64,000 nucleotides of DNA. Source: Anaerococcus obesiensis ph10. GTDB lineage: Bacteria > Bacillota > Clostridia > Tissierellales > Peptoniphilaceae. Of this stretch, positions 35,927 through 43,780 are shown one piece after another. The stretch spans positions 429,774-493,773 of the forward strand of contig NZ_HE978532.1 of NCBI RefSeq assembly GCF_000311745.1. Reading direction: 5' to 3'. The notes below the pieces were generated by a model. The model did not search any database, was not told the origin of the DNA, and was given only the letters and a program-made list of their open reading frames with translations. Positions within the stretch are counted from its first letter, which is position 1; each line of letters begins with the position of its first letter. Both the position numbers and the translations under genes were made by a program.

Positions 35927-36136
35927 TTAGTCAACAGCTACCATAACATTGCTTGCTTTAATTACTGCATAAGCTTCTTTGCCTTCTTCAAGACCAAGTT
36001 CTTTGATAGCGTTGTTTGTAATAGATGATGTGATAATTGTTCCGTTTCCTATGTCGATTTTAACAATTCCATTAACTGCACCTTCAACAACTTCTACTAC
36101 TTTTCCTTTAATTGTATTTCTAGCTGAAATTTTCAT
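35927..36136 (-). CDS. Molbindin (TOBE/Mop domain protein)
   Basis: A 69-residue single TOBE domain beginning MKISARNTIKGKVVEVVEGA, the classic molbindin start, with the VKIDIGNGTIITSSITNNA strand pair. Molbindins form hexamers that store molybdate or tungstate. The gene stands alone with its own AAGGAG site and terminator. No ModABC or molybdopterin genes are in the window. Confidence 0.9.
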   Translation of the reverse strand: MKISARNTIKGKVVEVVEGAVNGIVKIDIGNGTIITSSITNNAIKELGLEEGKEAYAVIKASNVMVAVD

Positions 36137-36214
36137 AATGTTCTCCTTAAATTTTTATTTTCCAAATTATTATACCCCAAATTTTCTGATATAAATTTTT
36201 TTCAAAAAATGCTA

Positions 36215-36464
36215 CTAGCTTAATTTTTTTTAAAATAAAATAAAGACTGTTGACAAACCAAAAAATATCCATTTCGAGCGAACGTAGTGAGTCGAGAAAT
36301 CTCATGAGATCTCTCCGTGCGTTCGTTTCACTCACACTAAAACACGTTTGCTTCGCAAACTTCTTCATGCTTTCGCATGAAATTTTAGGGATAATTGTGC
36401 CAAATCAAGGCACAATTATCTAGTCGAGATGGTACGTAGCTTAATTTTATTTTAAAATAAAATA
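36215..36464. repeat. Compound intergenic repeat with flanking direct repeats, downstream of tyrS
   Basis: A roughly 190-base insert (36249 to about 36437) begins GTTGACAAACC, preceded by GACT as in copy 2 of the 185-bp element. The body differs and holds several hairpins: GTTTGC/GCAAAC, CATGC/GCATG, and GATAATTGTGCC/GGCACAATTATC. It also has the ...CGAGCGAACGTAGTGAG... motif type common in dispersed intergenic repeats. It is flanked by near-identical direct repeats TAGCTTAATTTT with TTTTAAAATAAAATA (36215-36242 and 36437-36464, one base of length difference). No protein is likely. Confidence 0.7.
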
Positions 36465-36481
36465 TTATCTAAGCTCTATTC

Positions 36482-37747
36482 TTATTTTACTGTAACTTTG
36501 TGGAAGGTTTTTTTGCCTTTTTTTACAATTATTTTCCCATCTTCAAACAAGTCTTCGTTTATTTCAAATCTTGGGTCGGTTATTTTTTCATCATTTATAC
36601 TTACTCCACCGCCCTTTACTGAATCTCTTGCTTGAGAATTTGATTTTGTTAAGCCTAACTTTGTAAGTAGGGTTAATATTCCCATTGGGAGTTCTTCTTT
36701 TTCTATTTCAGTTGTTGGCATTGCTGATTCATCTCCAGCTCCAGAGAACAAAGCTTTTGATGCTTCTAGGGCTTCTTTTGCTTTTTCTTCGCCGTGAATT
36801 AATTTTGTAATTTCATAAGCCAAAACTTCTTTTGCGTGGTTTATTTCTTTTGCATCCTTGCCATTTCCCAATTTTCTACATTCAGCAGTTGGAAGGAAAG
36901 TTAACATCAAGAGGAATTTTTCTACGTCCCTGTCGTCAACATTTCTCATATATTGGAAAAGTTCGTAGGCTGAAGTTTTTTCTTCATCAAGCCAAACAGC
37001 ACCCTTTTGACTTTTTCCCATTTTTACTCCATCAGCAGTTGTAAGTAATTTGAAAGTCATTCCATAAACTTTTGCGTCTTCTTTTTTTCTAATCAAATCA
37101 TAACCACCGATTATATTTGACCATTGGTCTGAGCCACCAATTTCCAAAGTACAATTGTGTCTTCTAAATAGTTCTAGAAAATCGTAAGATTGCAAAAGCA
37201 TATATGAAAATTCAAAAAATGTAAGACCTTTGTCCATCCTATTTTTGTAGGCGTCTTTTTTGAGCATTTCATTTACAAGGAAATTTGATCCAACATCTCT
37301 TAGAAAATCTATAAAAGGAAGATTTAAAAGCCAATTTGCATTATTTTCAATTATAGCCTTGTCGCCAGAATCTTCTCCCTCATTTTCAAATTCCAAAAAT
37401 CTTTGAAATTGTTTATAAAAACAATTAGCATTATGATTGATTTTTTCCTTTGTCATAACCATTCTCATATCACTTCTTCCAGAAGGATCCCCAATCATTG
37501 TAGTTCCTCCACCAAGAAGAGCGATTGGTCTGTGGCCATAATTTTGCATTCTCATCATAACCATAATTTGGATAAGATGACCTACTGTCAAAGAATCAGC
37601 AGTTGCATCAAAGCCACAATAAAAAGTTAATTTTTCATTCTTTAATTTTTCAGCTAACTCTTCTTCATCAGTTGCAGCCTCAAAATATCCACGATCCTTT
37701 AATTCATCAAATACATTATCATATTCTTTTTCGTATTGAAATTTCAT
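36482..37747 (-). CDS. tyrS: Tyrosyl-tRNA synthetase
   Basis: A 421-residue class I synthetase. The HIGH-type motif is in DSLTVGHLIQI, the KMSKS loop reads VKMGKSQKG, and an S4 RNA-binding domain ends the protein. The start at 37747 (MKFQYEKEY) is preceded by GGAG; a longer reading from 37879 runs through the T-box terminator and is rejected. The T-box leader makes expression dependent on uncharged tRNA-Tyr. Confidence 0.96.
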   Translation of the reverse strand: MKFQYEKEYDNVFDELKDRGYFEAATDEEELAEKLKNEKLTFYCGFDATADSLTVGHLIQIMVMMRMQNYGHRPIALLGGGTTMIGDPSGRSDMRMVMTKEKINHNANCFYKQFQRFLEFENEGEDSGDKAIIENNANWLLNLPFIDFLRDVGSNFLVNEMLKKDAYKNRMDKGLTFFEFSYMLLQSYDFLELFRRHNCTLEIGGSDQWSNIIGGYDLIRKKEDAKVYGMTFKLLTTADGVKMGKSQKGAVWLDEEKTSAYELFQYMRNVDDRDVEKFLLMLTFLPTAECRKLGNGKDAKEINHAKEVLAYEITKLIHGEEKAKEALEASKALFSGAGDESAMPTTEIEKEELPMGILTLLTKLGLTKSNSQARDSVKGGGVSINDEKITDPRFEINEDLFEDGKIIVKKGKKTFHKVTVK

Positions 37748-37772
37748 TTTTTTCTCCTTTATTTTTAAGTAC

Positions 37773-37932
37773 AAAAAAAGAGTATAAGAAGGCATCTTGA
37801 TGCGGTACCACTTCTTTTTATACTCCACGCTTCCACTAAGTAGAAAGCCAACTTTGGACAAAGAATTTTGTAATTTCAAAAAAATTATCCCAAATTTTTC
37901 CTACTGTAAATCCTATAAGTCCTATTTACTTA
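37773..37932 (-). promoter_or_regulatory. T-box riboswitch (tyrosine) upstream of tyrS
   Basis: On the minus strand the leader holds the T-box core AAGTGGTACCGC. A terminator built from GAGTATAA...AAGAAG pairs with CTTCTTATACTC, followed by T7 at 37773-37779. The competing antiterminator would use the T-box core. Stem I is short and the Tyr specifier could not be fixed by eye, so the amino acid is taken from the gene. Confidence 0.88.
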
Positions 37933-37938
37933 AAATTA

Positions 37939-37966
37939 ATTATACAATATTGCTTGATTTTTTCAA
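37939..37966 (-). promoter_or_regulatory. Promoter of the tyrS T-box leader
   Basis: TTGAAA and TATAAT with a 16-base spacer on the minus strand, immediately before the leader. Confidence 0.8.
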
Positions 37967-37990
37967 ATTTTTCAAAAAAATATCAAAAAT

Positions 37991-38407
37991 TTATAATCTA
38001 TGCCAAGATTTTTCCATTAAATTTTCAAAATTTTTCCTATTATCAACAGCCATTTTCCCATCAAAATCAATCTCATAAGAAATATTTTTATCCAAATGAG
38101 AAAAATTTATAAAAGCTTTTCTAGATTCTTCAACGATTTCAAAAACTTCAATTTCATCCCAAGGCATAAGAATAAAATCGCCTTTTGTAGAATTTGAAAT
38201 TTCCTTTTCATAAATCCCCTTTTCATTAAAATGCAAAAGAAAAGTCCTTGAAGAATCTACTGTGTTATACAAATTACTAACAAATAATTTCAAAAATCCC
38301 TTGCCAGTTGAATTATGTTTAATAGCAAATAAATACGAATCAGTATTTTTGAATTTTTCATATATTTTTTCCCTAAATTCATTCACATCATTAAATAAAA
38401 ATCCCAT
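37991..38407 (-). CDS. Uncharacterised protein paired with an XRE regulator
   Basis: A 138-residue soluble protein that I do not recognise. It has alternating strands (SSRTFLLHFNEKGIYEKEI, DFILMPWDEIEVFEI) resembling a PH-like or beta-barrel fold, and no membrane segment or signal peptide. It begins 9 bases after the XRE gene and so is in the same transcript. No catalytic motif is seen. Confidence 0.6.
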   Translation of the reverse strand: MGFLFNDVNEFREKIYEKFKNTDSYLFAIKHNSTGKGFLKLFVSNLYNTVDSSRTFLLHFNEKGIYEKEISNSTKGDFILMPWDEIEVFEIVEESRKAFINFSHLDKNISYEIDFDGKMAVDNRKNFENLMEKSWHRL

Positions 38408-38416
38408 TTTCTCTCC

Positions 38417-38620
38417 TTATTTAAAAATAAAAACCTCTTTGATGTCCTTATCCAAAACCTTGCAAATTTTGTAGGCAGTTTCAAGACTTGGACTAATAGT
38501 ATTATTTTCATAAGCCATAATCGACCTTCTTTTAAGCCCAACAAGCTTTGCCAATTTGTGCTGAGAAAGATTTTTCTCTTTCCTAAATTCTCTAATCCTA
38601 TTTTCAATCTCAACTTCCAT
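38417..38620 (-). CDS. Small XRE-family transcriptional regulator
   Basis: A 67-residue helix-turn-helix protein. The Cro/CI-type fold is clear in IREFRKEKNLSQHKLAKLVG, followed by the recognition helix in RRSIMAYENNTISPSLETA. It is a bare DNA-binding domain with no sensor part. Two 16-bp repeats in its own promoter region suggest autoregulation. It is co-transcribed with the unknown protein downstream. Confidence 0.88.
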   Translation of the reverse strand: MEVEIENRIREFRKEKNLSQHKLAKLVGLKRRSIMAYENNTISPSLETAYKICKVLDKDIKEVFIFK

Positions 38621-38633
38621 ATCAAAATCCTCG

Positions 38634-38672
38634 GTTACATTTTTAGTACATTTTTTGTTACATTTATAGTAC
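38634..38672. promoter_or_regulatory. Tandem 16-bp operator-like repeats before the XRE gene
   Basis: GTTACATTTTTAGTAC (38634-38649) and GTTACATTTATAGTAC (38657-38672) differ at one base and are 23 bases apart. Each is partly palindromic (GT-AC ends). They lie right before the XRE start codon, where an autorepressor would act. The remaining 38673-38840 is AT-rich with nothing else seen. Confidence 0.65.
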
Positions 38673-38840
38673 CATAATAATAAATTTTTGTAAAATTAAA
38701 AAAATATAATTTTAATAAATAAAAATTTTAATTTCATTGATAAAGTAAAATAAAAACAAAAGAAATCTCTTCTATTAATTTTATCCAATTATTTACCAAA
38801 TCCTTTAGAAAAAAATTCCCAGCTCAAAATAAAAAAAAAT

Positions 38841-38868
38841 AAAAACAGGAACTCTCGCTCCTGTTTTT
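38841..38868 (-). terminator. Terminator after the iron alcohol dehydrogenase
   Basis: AACAGGA and TCCTGTT with inner pairs around the loop, A- and T-runs on both sides; ends the gene whose stop is at 38920. Confidence 0.88.
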
Positions 38869-38919
38869 TGCTAATCGATTTATATTTTTTAGTAATTATT
38901 TTTTAAGGATTTATTTAAC

Positions 38920-40074
38920 TTAAAAATCTATTTTTTTGCCGTAATATGCAGCCTCATAGATTTTCTTAATATCTTCTGGAGATGTTTCTCTTGGATTTGT
39001 AAGTGTACAAGCATCTTTGAATGCATTTTCACTCATTTTATCCAAAACTTCTAAGAATTTATCTTCTTCAATTACAGTGTTTTTGCCATCTTTTATATTT
39101 GCAGTAAGTCCTACAGAAGCATTTAATTTTCTGATTTCTTCTGCAATATCATCAATTCCTAGGATTTTTTCTAATTCATCATATCTATCTGTTGATTTTC
39201 TATTGTAATCAATGATGTATGGAAGCATAATTGCATTTGCTTCTCCGTGTGTTAAGTGGAAAATTCCTCCGATTTTGTGAGCCATTGAGTGAACTATTCC
39301 AAGTGATGCATTTGAAAATGCCATTCCTGCAAGTGTTGATGCGTCGTGCATTTTTTCTCTTGCATCTATATCTTCGCCATTGTCATAAGCTTTTTTAAGA
39401 TTTCCAAAAACAAGCTCAATTGCTCTGATTGCAAGTGGAGATGTATAATCATCTGCTGCTGTTGAAACGAAAGCTTCAACTGCGTGAGTCATAACGTCCA
39501 TTCCTGTTTGAGCTGTGATTAATGGTGGCATTTTGCTTGCAATAACTGGATCACAAATTGCTACATCTGGAACAAAATCAGGATGAACCAATGGATATTT
39601 GATTTCTTTTTCTGTATCAGTAATTACAGAAAATGCTGTAATTTCTGAAGCAGTTCCTGATGTTGATGGAATACAAGCCATTTTTGCCTTTGTTCTAAGT
39701 GGTGGGTTATCAAAAGCTGCTAATTTTTCAAAACTATATCCAGGATGTTCATAGAAAATCCACATAGCTTTTGCAGCATCCATTGCAGAACCTCCACCAA
39801 TTGGAATAATCCAATCAGGGCCAAATTCTTCCATTTTTTTGCCGCCTTCAAGACAAGTTTTTACAGAAGGATCAGGTTCAACACCATCAAGAATCATAAC
39901 TTCCATACCAGCTTCTTCCAAATATTTTTTAGCTTGATCCAAAAATCCAAATTTTTTCATAGAATGTCCACCAGTAACAAGAACAGCTTTCTTGCCCTCT
40001 AAATTTTTTAAATATTCAAGACTGTCCACACCGTGAACAATAGTTCTAGGAACTTGAAATGTTGTAATAGTCAT
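38920..40074 (-). CDS. Iron-containing (type III) alcohol dehydrogenase
   Basis: A 384-residue group III dehydrogenase. The NAD-binding loop is IPIGGGSAMDAAKAMW, and the metal-ligand region has D-x3-H (GMDVMTHAVEA) with further histidines in SLGIVHSMAHKIGGIFHLTH. Substrates are likely short primary alcohols and aldehydes. It stands alone with a strong promoter and a Rex-like site, which suggests a fermentative NADH-recycling role. It could reduce the acetaldehyde made by the choline system, but that is inference. Confidence 0.93.
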   Translation of the reverse strand: MTITTFQVPRTIVHGVDSLEYLKNLEGKKAVLVTGGHSMKKFGFLDQAKKYLEEAGMEVMILDGVEPDPSVKTCLEGGKKMEEFGPDWIIPIGGGSAMDAAKAMWIFYEHPGYSFEKLAAFDNPPLRTKAKMACIPSTSGTASEITAFSVITDTEKEIKYPLVHPDFVPDVAICDPVIASKMPPLITAQTGMDVMTHAVEAFVSTAADDYTSPLAIRAIELVFGNLKKAYDNGEDIDAREKMHDASTLAGMAFSNASLGIVHSMAHKIGGIFHLTHGEANAIMLPYIIDYNRKSTDRYDELEKILGIDDIAEEIRKLNASVGLTANIKDGKNTVIEEDKFLEVLDKMSENAFKDACTLTNPRETSPEDIKKIYEAAYYGKKIDF

Positions 40075-40097
40075 AATTTTCTCCTTATAAATTTTCT

Positions 40098-40115
40098 TTG
40101 TTAATCTTTTATCAC
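40098..40115. promoter_or_regulatory. Rex-like operator before the iron alcohol dehydrogenase
   Basis: TTGTTAA-TCTT-TTATCAC matches the Rex consensus (TTGTTAA-N4-TTAACAA) in the first half fully and in five of seven bases of the second. It lies just downstream of the -10 element, where a bound repressor would block transcription. Confidence 0.45.
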
Positions 40116-40119
40116 TATC

Positions 40120-40147
40120 ATTATATGAGATCGTCCCTAAATGTCAA
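40120..40147 (-). promoter_or_regulatory. Strong promoter of the iron alcohol dehydrogenase
   Basis: Perfect TTGACA and TATAAT boxes with a 16-base spacer on the minus strand, about 45 bases before the ATG. Confidence 0.88.
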
Positions 40148-40431
40148 CATTATTTTTATCTAACATATAATTTTCGTTATATAAATAACATTATTAAAAT
40201 TTATCAGAATTTATTATTTAATGTAATTAATTTTTTCGAATTATTATCTACTAATTAATACAATTTGGTTTAATCAATTTAATTTTTATTTAAAAAACTA
40301 TTTACTTTTTATTTTGCAAAATATTTTTCTAGCCTAAGCAATTTTTCATCAAAATGATTTTTTAATTATCTTGTCTAGTATCTTTTATCTTTTGGAATTT
40401 TTCTTTTTTATGTATTCTTTTATAAATTTAA
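40148..40431. other. AT-rich intergenic stretch with no recognisable feature
   Basis: I see no ORF with coding character, no RNA gene and no clear repeat here. It separates the alcohol dehydrogenase promoter from the terminator of the quinone/lactate operon. Confidence 0.5.
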
Positions 40432-40473
40432 TAAAAAATACCCTCCTTACTGGTTTGTCCAGTAAAGAGGGTA
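40432..40473 (-). terminator. Terminator of the lrg-lut-quinone-fix operon
   Basis: TACCCTC/GAGGGTA and TTACTGG/CCAGTAA form a long stem with one mismatch around a 5-base loop, followed by T6 on the minus strand. It is about 105 bases beyond the fixX stop. Confidence 0.92.
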
Positions 40474-40576
40474 CATATCAGATTTTTTTACAATGCTGTT
40501 TTTTATTTTTAGTCTTATATCGAATTTTATGATTAGTGGATTAATTATTTTCTAATTTTTTCTTATTTTCTTATCT

Positions 40577-40861
40577 TTAGCCTTGTCTAAAAGTTACTCC
40601 TACTTCTCCTTGTGGATGTTTCCAATCTTTTACAATTTTTCCATGTGATAGGATTCTACAGGTTCCACATTCTAGGCATCCAAGGTGACTGAAACCAAAA
40701 ACTCCATCTACATAGGTGTAGCAACCTGCTGGACATGCCATTAAAAGTTTATTTATTTCTTCTTCATCTTTGTAGTCTGTATCTACATCGATGTGTGAAT
40801 TATGCTCATCTGTATGGTATATATCAAGACCTAATTTATCTTCTATGCTCATTCTTTTCAT
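40577..40861 (-). CDS. fixX: FixX-like ferredoxin
   Basis: A 94-residue ferredoxin-like protein of the FixX/ETF-QO family. Cluster ligands appear in MACPAGCY and GCLECGTCRI, and the C-terminus is close to the family's ending (HPQGEVGVTFRQG). FixX carries the iron-sulfur cluster that works with FixC as electron entry to the quinone pool. It begins at the fixC stop with no gap. FixA and FixB (the ETF) are not in the window. Confidence 0.93.
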   Translation of the reverse strand: MKRMSIEDKLGLDIYHTDEHNSHIDVDTDYKDEEEINKLLMACPAGCYTYVDGVFGFSHLGCLECGTCRILSHGKIVKDWKHPQGEVGVTFRQG

Positions 40862-42154
40862 TTATAGTGCCTCCATTACTGCGGAAATAAAGTTTGATAA
40901 TTGTGTTGCGCTCATTCTACTTGCAAGGTCGTTTACTGTTCCCATTATAAATCCTTTGGAATCTTCGCCATTTACTTTGAAAGCTCTTTCTGCTACATCG
41001 TTAATAATTTCTGGGAAGTCTTTAAAAATTTCTCTTCTGCTTAATATTGTTGGGAATGCCTTGAAAGTATTTAAATCTTTCATTATGAAGCTGTCTTCTA
41101 AAAGTTTTTTATAAATTGATAAGCTTTCTTTACTGAAATCTTCTTTTTCTTTGCTAGCTATTATTGATAGTGCTGCAAGTCTACCACTTTCAATTGCAAA
41201 ATCCATTCCTCTTACTGTATAGCCTAGGTTTACGCAAAAACCTGCTGCATCTCCTACTACAAGGAAACCATCTCCATATAATTCTGGAATCATATGAATG
41301 CCTTCTTCTGGAACAAGATGTGCTGAATATTCTATTGTTTTTCCACCTTTTATAAATGGCGCTACATTATCGTGTTCTTTGAATCTTTCTAACAAATCGT
41401 TTATTTTTGTATTTGCATAACCTATATCTGATAATGTTGCAACTACTCCGATAGATATGGAATCTTTATTTGTATAAATAAAGCCTCCACCAAATCCTCC
41501 CATAGTTGGATCGCCACATGAAAGCCAGCTCATACCTTCATCGCTTTCTAGATTAAATCTTTCATTGATTATTTCTTCTGATAATTCAATAACTTCTTTA
41601 GCTCCAACTGCTACTTGATGAGGTTCTAGTTCTTTTTTTATTCCTAATTGTTGAGAAAGTAATGAGTTTACTCCATCAGCTATTATTACTACATCAGCAA
41701 ATACTTCTTCTCCTGTAGCATCAATACCTACTACTTTTCCATCTTCTACAAGTAATTTTTCTACTAAAACTCCACTTATTATTGAAACTCCTGCTTCTTC
41801 TGCTTTATCTGCTAGGTATTGGTCAAACTTACTATGTAATACTACATAGGATGAATCTTTATCTTTGCCAAGAGCTTTTGATGAAAATCCTATATCAAAA
41901 GATGATTTTTCACTCATCATTGATATTTTTTCTTTTACTACTTTTCTTTCTATAGGAGCTTCTTCGGCAAAATTTGGTATTATTTTTTCTAAACTATGAC
42001 CATATAACCTGCCTCCTGTCACATTTTTTGCTCCACAATAGTCTCCTCTTTCAACCAACATAACTTCTAAATCATTTTCTGCTAAAACTATAGCTGCAGA
42101 TAATCCTGCAACACCGCCTCCTACAATTATAACATCAAATTTATCTTCACTCAT
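40862..42154 (-). CDS. fixC: FixC-like ETF:quinone oxidoreductase
   Basis: About 430 residues from the ATG at 42154, chosen because GGGGG stands before it; a reading from 42205 would overlap the methyltransferase gene. The FAD fold begins at VIIVGGGVAGLSAAIVLAEN, a second motif is GDAAGFCVNLGYTVRGMDFA, and the R-G-x-x-C-like AKNVTGGRLYG stretch is typical. FixC passes electrons from electron-transfer flavoprotein (or a bifurcating FixAB) to quinone. The adjacent quinone-biosynthesis genes support quinone as its partner. Confidence 0.93.
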   Translation of the reverse strand: MSEDKFDVIIVGGGVAGLSAAIVLAENDLEVMLVERGDYCGAKNVTGGRLYGHSLEKIIPNFAEEAPIERKVVKEKISMMSEKSSFDIGFSSKALGKDKDSSYVVLHSKFDQYLADKAEEAGVSIISGVLVEKLLVEDGKVVGIDATGEEVFADVVIIADGVNSLLSQQLGIKKELEPHQVAVGAKEVIELSEEIINERFNLESDEGMSWLSCGDPTMGGFGGGFIYTNKDSISIGVVATLSDIGYANTKINDLLERFKEHDNVAPFIKGGKTIEYSAHLVPEEGIHMIPELYGDGFLVVGDAAGFCVNLGYTVRGMDFAIESGRLAALSIIASKEKEDFSKESLSIYKKLLEDSFIMKDLNTFKAFPTILSRREIFKDFPEIINDVAERAFKVNGEDSKGFIMGTVNDLASRMSATQLSNFISAVMEAL

Positions 42155-42174
42155 TGTTTCCCCCATGTGTTGAA

Positions 42175-42858
42175 TTATAATTTTTGCCCTTTGATCATTA
42201 CGCAAGCTCCAAAGAGCATTTTTTTTACTTCAATATTCTCAACTCCAAATCTTTCACAGATTTTTATTATTTCATTTGGACTGATAAAATTCTTCGTTGA
42301 TTCATATAGCCACATATAATCTTTATATCTTCTAATACCTCCACCAAGGACTGGCATTAGATATTTAAAAAATAATTTATAAAATGGTTTTATAATTTTA
42401 TTTTCTACTGGAAAGGAATCTAATATATATATTCCTTTTTTTCCTACTCTAACCATTTCGTTTATTACTTTTTCATAATCATCTGTATTTCTTAAACCAA
42501 AAGATATCGTTACATAATCAAATTTTGAATTTTCGTATGGAATATTTTTTGCATCTGCCTTTAATAAAGTTATGTTATTTATTTTTTTTGATTTTTCTTT
42601 TGATATCCTAAGCATATTTTCTGAAAAATCTACACCAACAACTTTTGCATCACTCTTTTTAGCTATTTCTATTGCTATATCTCCTGTTCCGCAGCAAACA
42701 TCCAATACTTTTTCATCATTTTTGATATTTTTCAAAATATCCTTTACTAATGTTTCTTTCCAACTTTTTTGTAATCCTAGGCTTATCCTATCATTAGCCT
42801 TGTCATAATATGGCGAAATTTTTTGAAATATTTCATAAACTTTTTTGCTTTTCTCCAT
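42175..42858 (-). CDS. menG: Demethylmenaquinone methyltransferase (MenG/UbiE)
   Basis: A 227-residue SAM methyltransferase. The SAM site reads VLDVCCGTGDIAIEIA, the start has the family's YEIFQKISPYYDKANDRISL, and the UbiE signature SFGLRNTDDYEKVINEMVRV is present. It performs the last methylation in menaquinone synthesis. It starts 1 base after the prenyltransferase stop. Alternative UbiE-like methyltransferase roles are unlikely given the neighbours. Confidence 0.92.
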   Translation of the reverse strand: MEKSKKVYEIFQKISPYYDKANDRISLGLQKSWKETLVKDILKNIKNDEKVLDVCCGTGDIAIEIAKKSDAKVVGVDFSENMLRISKEKSKKINNITLLKADAKNIPYENSKFDYVTISFGLRNTDDYEKVINEMVRVGKKGIYILDSFPVENKIIKPFYKLFFKYLMPVLGGGIRRYKDYMWLYESTKNFISPNEIIKICERFGVENIEVKKMLFGACVMIKGQKL

Positions 42859-42859
42859 A

Positions 42860-43780
42860 TTATTCTCCTATTAAACTTATGACTATTATTACTAAATAAC
42901 TGAAATTTAATAAAATATTTGTAAGTCCTATATCCATCATTTGCCTAACTCTATCTTGGGGAAGTAGGCTTGCTGTAAAAATTCTAAATATAAATTTTCT
43001 TTTTAGAAAGAATATGATTAAATCTATGATTAAAGCTTTATACCCTCCAAAATAAAGGACTAGATAGGATTGTGATATAAACCACACTATAATTAATATT
43101 TTATATAAAATTCTAATATTTTTCCTACCCATAACAACAGCAAGTGTATTTCTATTTGCTTTTTTATCTTTCTCTATGTCACTTGAATTGTTACTCATCA
43201 TAATTAATGAAATCCCTATTATAAAAGGCATTGCATATCCCATAATTGTAAAATCAATTTTTTCTGAAATCACGCTAAATACACCGATAGGTATTAATCC
43301 TCCCATTACTATTCCACTAAATACTTCTCCTACTGGAAGATATGAAATAGGGAAAGGTCCCATTGAATAATTTAAAACCGTTATTACTCCAATTATCCCT
43401 ATGATGATACTTTTATAATTTATACTTTCTAAAGTTAAAAGTCCAAACACAATTCCAATTGCTAGAAAAAATAGCCCTAAATTTCTAACGCTTTCTGGTC
43501 TAATACAATTATAGAACATAATATTATCAGATTCTTTTAAGTTATCTTCCTTACTATCTACTCCATTTATGAAATCACTATAATCATTTATAGTATTTAC
43601 GGATGATTGTAGGAAAACACACGATAAAACCAACCCCAAAGACCTTAATAAACTTATGGAATATCCTGATTTTATCAGCATCAAAATCCCAAAAATCGAA
43701 GGAATAATAGATGCTACAAATGATTTTGGATTTGCAAAATTAATTATGTTTTTTAATGTCATCTTTTGATAAGTTTTCAT
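42860..43780 (-). CDS. menA: DHNA polyprenyltransferase (MenA, UbiA family)
   Basis: A 306-residue UbiA-family membrane protein with about eight or nine helices. The first prenyl-diphosphate-binding motif is NTINDYSDFINGVD (Asn65-Asp75). The second Asp-rich loop is SSDIEKDKKANRNT. It joins a polyprenyl tail to a quinone ring, forming demethylmenaquinone. The overlap of one base with the polyprenyl synthase gene and the following menG fit this. The head-group genes menBCDEFH are not present in the window. Confidence 0.9.
   Translation of the reverse strand: MKTYQKMTLKNIINFANPKSFVASIIPSIFGILMLIKSGYSISLLRSLGLVLSCVFLQSSVNTINDYSDFINGVDSKEDNLKESDNIMFYNCIRPESVRNLGLFFLAIGIVFGLLTLESINYKSIIIGIIGVITVLNYSMGPFPISYLPVGEVFSGIVMGGLIPIGVFSVISEKIDFTIMGYAMPFIIGISLIMMSNNSSDIEKDKKANRNTLAVVMGRKNIRILYKILIIVWFISQSYLVLYFGGYKALIIDLIIFFLKRKFIFRIFTASLLPQDRVRQMMDIGLTNILLNFSYLVIIVISLIGE

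Noticed and set aside
36147-36368. A 73-codon open frame in the compound repeat after tyrS
   Set aside because: It lies wholly in hairpin-rich intergenic repeat and the flanking direct repeat; no ribosome site.
36482-37879. A longer TyrS reading frame starting at 37879
   Set aside because: The extra 44 codons run through the T-box core and its terminator; the ATG at 37747 has a proper ribosome site and the normal family start.
40862-42205. FixC start at 42205
   Set aside because: It would overlap the methyltransferase gene, and the ATG at 42154 has GGGGG before it and begins at the FAD fold.
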